Shown here: positions 9,523 to 17,830 of the stretch, piece by piece | How positions within the stretch are numbered: position 1 is the stretch's first letter | Layout: each line of letters starts with the position of its first letter | Assembly: GCA_020636275.1 (NCBI GenBank) | Contig: JACJYD010000002.1 | Coordinates: 62,001 to 126,000 of the forward strand | Direction of reading: 5' to 3' | Origin: Lewinellaceae bacterium | GTDB lineage: Bacteria > Bacteroidota > Bacteroidia > Chitinophagales > Saprospiraceae | Length of the DNA: 64,000 nt | The notes under the pieces: model-generated | Database searches by the model: none | Told to the model about the DNA's origin: nothing | Seen by the model: only the letters and a program-made list of their open reading frames with translations | Position numbers and translations under genes: made by a program

Positions 9523-11610
9523 TTAGGAGACTTGTTGCATTTGGGAGAACCGCAGCACGATAAATTCGGCGGGCCGGCTCGGCGCCACCATCACATCGAT
9601 GATCATGAGGCCTTTGTTTATATCGTCGGCCGACATGGTCTTGCCCAGGCCGACGCTCACCTGGAAGGCATCCTCGGGTTTTGCCCCGGCCAGTCCGCCC
9701 TGCCGCCAGATCGTCGTCAGGAAATTTTCGATCGTCGTCTGCACCTTAATCCAGGTATTGGCCGTATTGGGTTCGAAGACGAAATTTTCCATGGTCTTCT
9801 CAATGGATTCTTCCATGAAAATAAACAGCCGGCGGACATTCACGTAGCGCCAGTTGTCGTCGTTTCCCTTGAGGGTACGGCCGCCCCAAACCAGGGTTCC
9901 TCTACCCCGGAATGCCCGGATGGCGTTGACGGATTTGCCGGCGTTTACGTCGACATTGATATCCATTTGATCATTGCTGTCGATCATGATCGTGGGGCCC
10001 ATGACGGAGGAAAGGCTCTCGTTCGCCGGGGCTTTCCAGACCCCTTTGTTACTATCGACATAGGCGTACATCCCTGCTACGCCGCCGCTGGGAGGCAGTA
10101 CCACTCCGTAGGTCCGGATGGCGGCGTTCACGCGCTGATACAACGGGTCGTTATCCAGCAGGAACTGTTCCAGCCCTTCCGCCCGGCGCATGAGTTGCTC
10201 CCTGAAGTCGAGGATCTGGTTGAGTACGTCGTTGTAGAGTTGCTGAAAAAAGGGCCTGGCCTTTTTGACCTGGTCGGTTACGGGATCACCCGGATTGGCG
10301 GGAGGATCGCCATACACGGAATTCAGAATTGCCACGGTGTCGGGATCATTAAGGTCGACCGTAATTCCGGAATAGTCCAGGCCGTTGTGGTCCAGATCGG
10401 CAGCGTCAGCAATTTCCCCCAATGCATCGGAAGAGTCGCCCGGGAAACCGCCGTCATAGATGAGCAACTTTTCGATCAAGGGTTTGAGATCCCCGGCTGG
10501 ATCGACCTTGAGCGCGTGCAATTCGAATGCGCTTTTGGCCTCGGGTGAGATCAGAGATTTGCTGGCCAGGGATTTATTGTCGGAAAAGTCGGCCATATCG
10601 TGCAGGGCGATAAATTCCAGCAGCATTTCCACGATATATTGGGCCCGGAGCGTCAATTCAGCCTTGTTGTCCGTCCGTTCGATCAGATCATAACCTTCCG
10701 CGATCGATACCTTGAAGGGATCGGCGTCGAAGGGAGCGGTAAAGCCGTTGGCATAAGGGGCATTAATGAGCTTGTTCAGCATGGAATCTTTTCCCAGGTC
10801 TTTGAAAATATTGTCGACCTCCGTGAAGAAAGCGGCGTTGGCGCTCAATTCAGCAAATGTTTTTCCGGCCCCTCCCTGGGAAAGAGCGATCTGGTCGTAT
10901 TGAAAGTTCAAGCCATAGGTGGTCCGGACATACGGGTAGTAAGCGGCCCCGTATTGCAGGTTGCTCGCTCCGATAGCCTGGCGAAAATCGTCGACCTCCT
11001 TGATCTCGAACCGCTTTTTATTTGGATTGTGTTTTACGTCGAGTATGGCGAAGCGGTCCTGAAGATCGTTGGCCTGTTTCAGCATTTGTTGCTGAAGGGT
11101 GCTGCGCGGACCATCATCCAGCAGAACGCCGTCCGGGGCGACGAGCAGCGTAGGTTCATCCACCTTTTTGATCGCATCCAGTCCCGCTATAAAATCTGCC
11201 ACATCGACGGTGTTGTCCGTTCCGTCCTCTTTTTTATAGAGTCCGACCGGCACGATAAAACAATCTCCTCCGCCGTTGTCGAAGAAGAGCTTCATACTGT
11301 TATGGAGATAAAAACCGGGAGTGATCTCGATAGATTCCACCTTTTTGGCAGCATCATTGGAGAGGCTTACTTTCACATTCTTTACCTGGGCGCCCTTGCC
11401 GAAGAATAGTTCGAAATCGACCAGGGATTTTACCCGGACGGGGGTGATCACTTTTTGACCTCCCTCGAGTTTGATCAGCGACTCGCCATCTTTTTCAGCC
11501 CGTTCCACATAACCGATAAAAGCGGGAATTGCGGTTTCAACGGCTGCCACGCCGGGAGGGAAAGTGTCGATTTCCTTAATATAGACACCAGGAGTCTTGT
11601 AGGATGTCAT
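9523..11610 (-). CDS. eCIS contractile sheath protein
   Basis: 695 aa, phage tail sheath family. The N-terminal MTSYKTPGVYIKEIDTFPPG and VAAVETAIPAFIGY blocks, and the C-terminal region from about residue 560 (GKSVNAIRAFRGRGTLVWGG, then RRLFIFMEESIEKTMENFVF, then a domain ending FIVLRFSQMQQ), are conserved hallmarks. A large middle insertion (about 100-500) is usual for surface-exposed sheath domains. Only one sheath gene is present, against three in Afp, so this is a simpler particle like several Bacteroidota systems. The C-terminal arm would interlock with neighbouring subunits and transmit contraction. Confidence 0.92.
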   Translation of the reverse strand: MTSYKTPGVYIKEIDTFPPGVAAVETAIPAFIGYVERAEKDGESLIKLEGGQKVITPVRVKSLVDFELFFGKGAQVKNVKVSLSNDAAKKVESIEITPGFYLHNSMKLFFDNGGGDCFIVPVGLYKKEDGTDNTVDVADFIAGLDAIKKVDEPTLLVAPDGVLLDDGPRSTLQQQMLKQANDLQDRFAILDVKHNPNKKRFEIKEVDDFRQAIGASNLQYGAAYYPYVRTTYGLNFQYDQIALSQGGAGKTFAELSANAAFFTEVDNIFKDLGKDSMLNKLINAPYANGFTAPFDADPFKVSIAEGYDLIERTDNKAELTLRAQYIVEMLLEFIALHDMADFSDNKSLASKSLISPEAKSAFELHALKVDPAGDLKPLIEKLLIYDGGFPGDSSDALGEIADAADLDHNGLDYSGITVDLNDPDTVAILNSVYGDPPANPGDPVTDQVKKARPFFQQLYNDVLNQILDFREQLMRRAEGLEQFLLDNDPLYQRVNAAIRTYGVVLPPSGGVAGMYAYVDSNKGVWKAPANESLSSVMGPTIMIDSNDQMDINVDVNAGKSVNAIRAFRGRGTLVWGGRTLKGNDDNWRYVNVRRLFIFMEESIEKTMENFVFEPNTANTWIKVQTTIENFLTTIWRQGGLAGAKPEDAFQVSVGLGKTMSADDINKGLMIIDVMVAPSRPAEFIVLRFSQMQQVS

Positions 11611-11643
11611 AGCTCATTTAGTTGTGATGAAAAAAGTGGGTTA

Positions 11644-12465
11644 TCAGAATTTTTCGTCGTACAGCAGGTAGTATTTCCTGAAATCATCATTGTTGTTCAC
11701 TATTGTAGATTTTTGCTCGCCTTCCCAGTAGATATCCAGCATCCCCGGCGATTTGGGGCCAGCAGGGTTCTGATCGAGATAGATCCTGCTGATCAGATCG
11801 CCGTTCTCCTTGTTCAGGTCATATCGCCCTGAGGGATAGTCCTCGAGGTTGATTTCCGTGTATATAGTCGGCGGGTTATCGTTTTTGTCCAGTTCGATGG
11901 TCATGTCCGGCTTCCCACCCTGTCCGGCATCTTTTACCACGATCTTGTCATAGGGGTAGTTGCCTCCATTGTCTTTTGAAGTGGCGACGGTAAAAAGAGG
12001 GGGGCGGATGGTCACGAATTCAATGCGCGTAGCCTGGATAGCCGGATTATTCCCGGCATAGTCGATCACCAGTTTGGATAATTCCGAGCCATTGTTCATG
12101 ATCTGGCCGGCATTCAGGTTGTGGAAATACAAATTTTTTGCCGCGGCATTATTGGCGCGGAAATAAGCATCCAGGATGGTTCCGTTAAATGGAAAAACCA
12201 AAAAACGGAACCCGATCCGTCCGGAAATTTTATGGAGTATGCGAGCGTCCTCAGCCAGCAAGGGGTGCAATTTGAAAAACACCTCAAACCCATCTTCCCG
12301 GGCACGGAAAATTAGTCCGTACAAGTCGAGGATCTGCCTGCATTCACGGGTCGGCTCCATTCGAAATACGTGCGCGGGTCTCACCCGTCCGTCTCCGATC
12401 AAAGGCAGCTTTCGGCGAGCGACCTCCACGCTGAACATCGGTTTATACTGGATCTGAAAACTCAT
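11644..12465 (-). CDS. unrecognised eCIS-operon protein (273 aa)
   Basis: Not recognised. The ATG overlaps the stop of the Pvc16-like gene by 4 bp and the gene ends 33 bp before the sheath gene, so it belongs to the eCIS message. It begins MSFQIQYKPMFSVEVARRKL, has a compact N-terminal half with several basic/aromatic patches, and a C-terminal half with hydrophobic-polar alternation suggesting beta structure (PPTIYTEINLEDYPSGRYDL). No signal peptide, membrane helix or catalytic motif is visible. Position next to sheath and terminator suggests a tail-cap or sheath-adaptor component; that is inference only. Confidence 0.7.
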   Translation of the reverse strand: MSFQIQYKPMFSVEVARRKLPLIGDGRVRPAHVFRMEPTRECRQILDLYGLIFRAREDGFEVFFKLHPLLAEDARILHKISGRIGFRFLVFPFNGTILDAYFRANNAAAKNLYFHNLNAGQIMNNGSELSKLVIDYAGNNPAIQATRIEFVTIRPPLFTVATSKDNGGNYPYDKIVVKDAGQGGKPDMTIELDKNDNPPTIYTEINLEDYPSGRYDLNKENGDLISRIYLDQNPAGPKSPGMLDIYWEGEQKSTIVNNNDDFRKYYLLYDEKF

Positions 12466-13019
12466 AGCAGCCCCGTTTCAACCTGAATATCCTTGATTTC
12501 CGGGCCGTCTTGGATTGCATCTTTTCGTTCGATCTTAACTATTCGGGCTTTGTAAAGGAGGGAGGGGTAGTATTTTCCACCATTGACACCCCAAAGGTGG
12601 TTGATTTGCTCCAGCGTCAGGTTGTAGAGTTCGAAGATCAGCCGGTCCACTTCTTGGGGGAAGGTGGCTGGATTATTATTGCTTTTATTCGAGGCGGTAA
12701 AAAAGGGTTTGCTTTGAAAGCACTCTGCCACGCCGGACAAAACCTGCAGGCAAGTGGCATAATCGCTGTTATTGGCAATGAAAAGAAGGTAGAGATTCAG
12801 GAAAACTGGCGCTTCCTTTTGTTTGAGCACCCCATTTTGACGGGTGAAATTCGGGAGGTTTTTCAGCGTCGCCTCTTCATGCACATTGACCAGTGCGAGG
12901 GTGATTTTTGAATCGGCGCCGGATTTTTCTTCTACCGTATGGGCATGGTCAAGAACGACAGCCAGATTGGTATAGGCTTCGACCTCTTTGGAGATAAATA
13001 GAATAGATTCTTTGATCAT
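12462..13019 (-). CDS. eCIS tube terminator, Pvc16/DUF4255-like (Afp16-like)
   Basis: 185 aa, first gene of the eCIS operon. It resembles the DUF4255/Pvc16 N-terminal domain: SILFISKEVEAYTNLA at the start, IFELYNLTLEQINHLWGVNG near residue 140 and the closing SLLYKARIVKIER strand; the NLTLEQ-NHLWG block is the most characteristic. In Afp/PVC, protein 16 caps the distal end of tube and sheath and fixes particle length. Being first in the operon is also common. Start chosen at the ATG at 13017-13019, the only one fitting the family N-terminus. Confidence 0.85.
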   Translation of the reverse strand: MIKESILFISKEVEAYTNLAVVLDHAHTVEEKSGADSKITLALVNVHEEATLKNLPNFTRQNGVLKQKEAPVFLNLYLLFIANNSDYATCLQVLSGVAECFQSKPFFTASNKSNNNPATFPQEVDRLIFELYNLTLEQINHLWGVNGGKYYPSLLYKARIVKIERKDAIQDGPEIKDIQVETGLL

Positions 13020-13057
13020 TGGGGACCGGTTCTTGGGATGAAATCTCGGATCGCCCT

Positions 13058-13088
13058 GAAAGATAAATTATTTTTTAAACTAAAGCAA
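13058..13088 (-). promoter_or_regulatory. candidate promoter of the eCIS operon
   Basis: On the minus strand TTG (13088-13086) is followed by 20 nt and then TATCTTTC (13065-13058). This is a one-mismatch fit to the Bacteroidota housekeeping pattern TTG-N19-21-TAnnTTTG, about 40 nt upstream of the first eCIS gene. It is the best match I found in the gap, but the -7 element ends in C rather than G. Confidence 0.5.
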
Positions 13089-13170
13089 ATAATCAAATAT
13101 GTATCAATTCAAAAATTGGGGGGCATATAAAATTTCGAGAAGAGGAGGGGTTGCATGAATATTATAAAAT

Positions 13171-13221
13171 TATAGAAAAAGTGATTTGACGGCCAGCGGC
13201 CGTCAAATCACTTTTTCTATA
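13171..13221 (-). terminator. 24-bp perfect palindrome with 3-nt loop, terminator of the AsmA-like gene
   Basis: Left arm 13171-13194, loop AGC 13195-13197, right arm 13198-13221, no mismatch. The outer arm is A/T rich (TATAGAAAAAGTG) and the apex is GACGGCC-AGC-GGCCGTC. It lies 9 bp after the AsmA-like stop and upstream of the eCIS operon, so it would stop read-through into the eCIS genes. Because the arms are perfect it would work in both directions. Confidence 0.75.
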
Positions 13222-13229
13222 GTTTATCC

Positions 13230-16200
13230 CTATTTCCCCCCCTTCTTCTTCTTAAACGGATTGAAATTCTCCAATTCTTTCTTGATCTCCTCCTGCGTCT
13301 TCTTCGACTGATCCTGGATCACCTCCTTGGCTTTGTCCTTGGCTTGTTCGGTCCCCTGCTGGATCACGGCTTTCACCGTATCCTGGGCCTGCTTTTTCAG
13401 GGTGTCGACCTTCTGTTTGGCTTCGGCTACGACCTGCTCTTTTTGCTGCTGCAATTCCTGCTTGGCCTGTTCCTTGACGGATTCGGTGACGGAGCTTTGG
13501 CCGTCGCCGCCCAACAGTTTCATGGCTACCTTTGGTTTGGCGATGTTGCCGGTGATGAGGAACTGGACATTTACATATTCGCTCTGCGCCAGGTTGATGC
13601 CGAGCTTGCCGGCTTCCTGCGACAGGGCGTTGAGGCCGCTGCCGGCCGCGGCGCCGACGCTTCCTTTTTCCAGCATCTTGCGCGGGATCCTGGCCACGAT
13701 ATGGTAGTTCATATCCTGGTTGATCCTATGCGTACCGCCGATGGTCATGTCGATACCCTGGTAGGAGTAGTCGAAGTCCTTTAGTTCCAGCGCGCCATCT
13801 TTTACCTCAAACCAGTTCTTGGTGCCCTTCAGGGTCAGGTTGTCGAAATAACCGACGTTGAGCTTCTGCCCGACGGCTTGCAAGGGCGGAAAGCCTTTGA
13901 TCACGGAGTTGATGGTCTGCAGAAATCCGTTGGCGCTCATCGTACTCCACACGGGCATCATATCGGGGCCCAACTCCGAATCCATGATCAGGGTGCTGTT
14001 GAATTTTCCTTCGATGTACTTCCCGATCGGGGCCATGGCCTGGAAGGTATTGAAGGTATTGAATGCTTTCTGGAAATTGAGGTCCTGGAGGTCGTATTTC
14101 AGGGTGAATACGGGTTTTTTCGGGTCTTTTGTCTCATACGAACCACTGAGGGCGATCTTGCCATCCAATCCGTTGGCTTCGCAATGTTCGATGACCACGG
14201 CCTTGTCTTCTACCAAAAGCCGCCCGTTGAGGTTGTCGAGCACGAGATTGGTATACAGCAGTTTTTTGATATTCGCGTCGATGCCCATGTTGATGTTTCC
14301 GGGCACTTCGATAGGGGAGTAAGCCGTCTCTGCGGAAGAAGCCGTAGTGGTGGTCGTGGTCGACGTCGGTTCCGAATCTTCCATGAACGGATTGACGTCG
14401 AGGTAGTTGGAACGCAGGGCGATGTTGCCGCCGAGCACGCCGTCGCCAAAGGTGTAATCCCACACGTTGGTGATCACCCCACTGATGTCGAAATCGCTTT
14501 CCCCCATCTGGAATTTGAAGGGTGCAAACGACATGCGGTTGGGGGTCAAATGCCCCTTAACCTCCATGTTGGTCAGCTCGTAAGGCGTGTAGACCAGCTT
14601 GCCGATCCTGCCGTCGACTAAAAAGTCAAATCTGTCAAATGGGGCTTCTTCTTCAACCGGAGTTTCTGTAGTTGGAACCGGACCCGGCTCTGATGTGGTC
14701 GTTTCTTCATCACTATACCATTCATTCGCATCGAAGAAGTTCGACCGCATGGTGATGGATCCGGTCATGGTCTTATTCGGAGAAATATAGGCCAGGATAT
14801 TGTCGATCGTCCCGGAAGCGACGATATCGCTCTTCCCAAGCTGTGCCTGGAAGTTCTGGATGATCACTTTGTTGGGCGTAAACTGCGCCACGGCTGATTC
14901 AATGGCGACGGGCGGATAGCCCTCCATCGGGTAGCGGATCTGCGTGGCCGTGATGTCGCCCTGCATATTCACCTGGTCGTAGGCCTCGGCCTCGATGGTC
15001 GACATCCGGGTCTTGGCGGTGATGTCTGCGACGATCTTTCCGGCCATCCCCTTGGTGGCATCCATCGGGAATGCCTGTGCCAGCTCAGCCAGGTCCAGGG
15101 TCCCTTTCACCCGGGTATCGATATCGGGGTCGGACATCGGAGTGCGCAGTTTCAAGTAACCACCGAAGGGGTTGTCGCCCACTTTCATGGTAAAGCGCGA
15201 CAGGTCGATGAACATCCCATCCAGATCGCCCTCGGGGCTGTCGATATTCAGGTCGGCGGAGATCTGGTTGATGCCCAGCGGTAGGTCGGGGTATTTTACG
15301 GCGCCGTCTTTCACGGTGGCATTGATCTTGATAGCAGGATACTGGGTGTCGTTGTAGCGCCCTTTTACATTTCCCGACAGGGCGAACTGCCCTTTGACAT
15401 CCACATTTTCATACCCTTCGATGTAGGCGTTGGGAATGAGGGAGAACAGTTCCCGGAAATCGCCCCCCGGCGCCTGGAACGAGAGGTCCATGTCGATATT
15501 GTCCCCGTCGGGCATGGCGACGAAGCCATCGGCCTTTAGTTGCAAGGCATTCAGGATGAGGTTGTTATCTTTGAGCGTGTACTTGCTCTGCGCCATATCG
15601 ATCAGGAAGCCCGCATCGAGATCGGCTTTGGCCTTCGTCAGGTAGGAAATGCCCCCCATTTCATAGGTGAGCGACTCCATGGTCGTCTTGGTGAGCAGGT
15701 CGTAGACGTCGAGGGTCAGATCGCCCTTGCTCTCGTGGTTGAGGCCCAGGATCTCAGCGTACATATCCCCGTCGCGGTCGTCGTAGATGATCGATCCGTC
15801 TTCGATGGAGAAGCGCTTGAGCTGAATGGCAATATCTCCGGAGGAAGTGGTATCGGTTTGGGTGGTCGTTTCCGAGGGTTTGGTGATGTCGTAGTTGGCC
15901 GCACCGCCCTTCAATACGAGCACGTGCACCTTGGGCTCCTGCAGATCGATGGCCTGAAGTTTTATAGGCTGGTTGCCCCGGATGACCGTCATGATATCGA
16001 CGGTTGCATAGAATGTCTTGACATCCAGCAAGTCGACCCCTTCAAACGGTCCGATACCGCTGACCTTGAGATCGTCCAGTCCCAGGGTCAGGTTGGGGAA
16101 GCTTCGGAACAGCGTCAGGCTGACGTCGGAGAAGTCGACCTTCGCATTCAGGTTGGCATTGACCTCCTCGCGGATGGTTTGGAGAACCTGGTCTTTAAAC

Positions 16201-16292
16201 AGGAAAGGAATGGCGAAAAGGGCGCCGATGAGCAGCAGCAACAGAATGGAAATGGTCAGGAGCGACCGCTTGACGATCTTGGAGAGTTTCAT
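13230..16292 (-). CDS. AsmA-family membrane-anchored protein
   Basis: 1020 aa. An N-terminal membrane anchor (SLLTISILLLLLIGALFAIP, about 10-30) precedes the AsmA N-terminal pattern (VNANLNAKVDFSDVSLTLF, FPNLTLGLDDLKVSG) and a long beta-rich body. The typical C-terminal AsmA signature (EVKDGALELKDFDYSYQGID, then GGTHRINQDMNYHI) lies near 820-870. This is followed by a Lys/Gln/Glu-rich coiled-coil tail (about 940-1020) ending in a Lys cluster. AsmA/TamB relatives are thought to form periplasmic bridges that move lipids towards the outer membrane. Thr-rich low-complexity linkers occur near residues 530 and 650. Monocistronic, with a strong terminator behind it. Confidence 0.85.
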   Translation of the reverse strand: MKLSKIVKRSLLTISILLLLLIGALFAIPFLFKDQVLQTIREEVNANLNAKVDFSDVSLTLFRSFPNLTLGLDDLKVSGIGPFEGVDLLDVKTFYATVDIMTVIRGNQPIKLQAIDLQEPKVHVLVLKGGAANYDITKPSETTTQTDTTSSGDIAIQLKRFSIEDGSIIYDDRDGDMYAEILGLNHESKGDLTLDVYDLLTKTTMESLTYEMGGISYLTKAKADLDAGFLIDMAQSKYTLKDNNLILNALQLKADGFVAMPDGDNIDMDLSFQAPGGDFRELFSLIPNAYIEGYENVDVKGQFALSGNVKGRYNDTQYPAIKINATVKDGAVKYPDLPLGINQISADLNIDSPEGDLDGMFIDLSRFTMKVGDNPFGGYLKLRTPMSDPDIDTRVKGTLDLAELAQAFPMDATKGMAGKIVADITAKTRMSTIEAEAYDQVNMQGDITATQIRYPMEGYPPVAIESAVAQFTPNKVIIQNFQAQLGKSDIVASGTIDNILAYISPNKTMTGSITMRSNFFDANEWYSDEETTTSEPGPVPTTETPVEEEAPFDRFDFLVDGRIGKLVYTPYELTNMEVKGHLTPNRMSFAPFKFQMGESDFDISGVITNVWDYTFGDGVLGGNIALRSNYLDVNPFMEDSEPTSTTTTTTASSAETAYSPIEVPGNINMGIDANIKKLLYTNLVLDNLNGRLLVEDKAVVIEHCEANGLDGKIALSGSYETKDPKKPVFTLKYDLQDLNFQKAFNTFNTFQAMAPIGKYIEGKFNSTLIMDSELGPDMMPVWSTMSANGFLQTINSVIKGFPPLQAVGQKLNVGYFDNLTLKGTKNWFEVKDGALELKDFDYSYQGIDMTIGGTHRINQDMNYHIVARIPRKMLEKGSVGAAAGSGLNALSQEAGKLGINLAQSEYVNVQFLITGNIAKPKVAMKLLGGDGQSSVTESVKEQAKQELQQQKEQVVAEAKQKVDTLKKQAQDTVKAVIQQGTEQAKDKAKEVIQDQSKKTQEEIKKELENFNPFKKKKGGK

Positions 16293-16434
16293 AATTGTCG
16301 GATTGAAGGCTGATTTCTTTGGTAAACACTGCTTTAATAACGTATACTTGCGTAATTTCGATCGAAATATTCAAAAAAAAATATGAACTGAAGTTACGAA
16401 GGAAGTCATTGAAAACACAATTTTTATAATATTG

Positions 16435-16532
16435 AACCGCAAAGGCGCTAAGGACGCAAAGACCATGTGCTTTTACAACTAAAATCCAGTTGCAAGGTCA
16501 GGTGTCTTCGCGTCCTTAGCGCCTTTGCGGTT
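16435..16532. repeat. AACCGC-type inverted repeat element, copy 1
   Basis: Perfect 23-bp arms (16435-16457 and 16510-16532; AACCGCAAAGGCGCTAAGG at the left end) enclose about 52 bp with an inner weak hairpin (ACAACT 16475-16480 against AGTTG 16488-16492). It sits between the divergent AsmA-like and RNase D genes, about 30 bp before the RNase D start. Two more copies are at 59999-60095 and 63457-63554. Similar GCAAAGGCGC-type repeats are, from memory, scattered through many environmental genomes. Confidence 0.8.
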
Positions 16533-16563
16533 TAAATAATTTCCCCGGGAACTGTAAAAGACA

Positions 16564-17745
16564 ATGAACAAAAAATCACCCCGATACGAACTTATAGATA
16601 CCGATGAACGACTACAGGCTTTTGCCGAACAGAATCAAGGCATACCCTGGCTTTGTTTCGACACGGAGTTTGTAGGCGAAAAACGCTTTACTACCCTGAT
16701 CTGCCTGATCCAGGTGATCACTCCACACACCTGTTATCTCATCGATCCGCTTGCGGTCAGGGACCTGACCCCTTTTCTGAATTTCCTCACCGACCCGGCC
16801 ATTCGGAAGGTCACACACGCCGGGGAGAACGACTACCGGCTTTTGTACCAGCAGTTCGGCACCTTGCCTGTAAATGTATTCGACACGCAGGTCGCAGCGG
16901 CTTTTATGGGGTACAAATACCCGGCCAGTTACGGCAAATTGGTGGAGGGGGAATTGGGCGTTACGCTCGACAAGGCCTTCGCCGTGACCGATTGGGAGAA
17001 GCGGCCTTTTGAACCGAAGCAGTTGGATTACGCCCTGGCCGATGTATATCACCTTCCCGCCCTGGCCCAAAAGATCCAGACGCGTCTGGAGGAGCTCGGC
17101 CGCCTCGATTGGGCCCTGGAGGAAACGACCAACTTTGAACGGGCGGAAATGTACGACCGCGATCCGAATCACGAGGCCCTGACGAGCAACCTCATGCCCA
17201 ATTTGAAGTTCAAAGAACAGGTCTTTCTCTTGCGACTCTACCAATGGCGCAGCGAGGAGGCTCGCCGTCTGAACTATTCGAAGGAAATGATCTTTCCATC
17301 CAAACTAATGGGTATCCTGATCCGTTCGGTGGCCTCCGGGAGAGAAGCCCTCATGGCCAACCGCCGCCTGCCGCAGCGCACTGTTCAGAAGCACTCCAGC
17401 CGGTTCTGGGATATGTTCCACAACCCGCCTACGCCCGAGGAAAAAGAGGCCCTGGGCCAGATCCCCGGTCCCGTGGAGGAAGACCCTGAGCATAACCTCC
17501 TCATGGAAATGCTCCACTTGCTCATCCGCTACCGCTGCATTCAGGAAGGGGTGTCGATCGACCTGGCCCTGCCGCGCGGCGTACTCAAGAAACTAAAGGC
17601 CGATTTGGATTATTTCGATCCTTCTCTCAGCGATACCTGGCGCAAACATTTCCTCGGCGAAGAACTCATTCGCTGGATCCAGCACCGGCAGGGCCTGCGG
17701 CTGGAGTTCAAAAAGGGAAGTTTTGAAATGACGTATGATGAATAG
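16564..17745 (+). CDS. rnd: ribonuclease D (DEDDy 3'-5' exonuclease)
   Basis: 393 aa. All five DEDDy exonuclease positions are visible: FDTEF (D, E near residue 38), HAGENDYRLL (D near 88), and DYALADVYHLPAL (Y and D near 155). The C-terminal half (about 210-390) is helical and corresponds to the HRDC-bearing region of RNase D, less conserved than in Escherichia coli. The enzyme trims 3' ends of tRNA and other stable RNA precursors. It stands alone, following the AACCGC-type repeat; the T9SS-type gene downstream is convergent. Start is the ATG at 16564, next to the MNKKSPRYELID opening. Confidence 0.9.
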   Translation: MNKKSPRYELIDTDERLQAFAEQNQGIPWLCFDTEFVGEKRFTTLICLIQVITPHTCYLIDPLAVRDLTPFLNFLTDPAIRKVTHAGENDYRLLYQQFGTLPVNVFDTQVAAAFMGYKYPASYGKLVEGELGVTLDKAFAVTDWEKRPFEPKQLDYALADVYHLPALAQKIQTRLEELGRLDWALEETTNFERAEMYDRDPNHEALTSNLMPNLKFKEQVFLLRLYQWRSEEARRLNYSKEMIFPSKLMGILIRSVASGREALMANRRLPQRTVQKHSSRFWDMFHNPPTPEEKEALGQIPGPVEEDPEHNLLMEMLHLLIRYRCIQEGVSIDLALPRGVLKKLKADLDYFDPSLSDTWRKHFLGEELIRWIQHRQGLRLEFKKGSFEMTYDE

Positions 17746-17830
17746 GGATTGAAGGCGTTTGTCTTGTCAATTGCAGATTCCCTCCTGGCGCGTTTGCGGG
17801 CCAATTTTCCATTCTTTTTGCATGCGGCTA

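Noticed and set aside
9532..10548. 338-codon open frame antisense to the sheath gene
   Set aside because: Shadow of the highly supported sheath gene; composition-driven.
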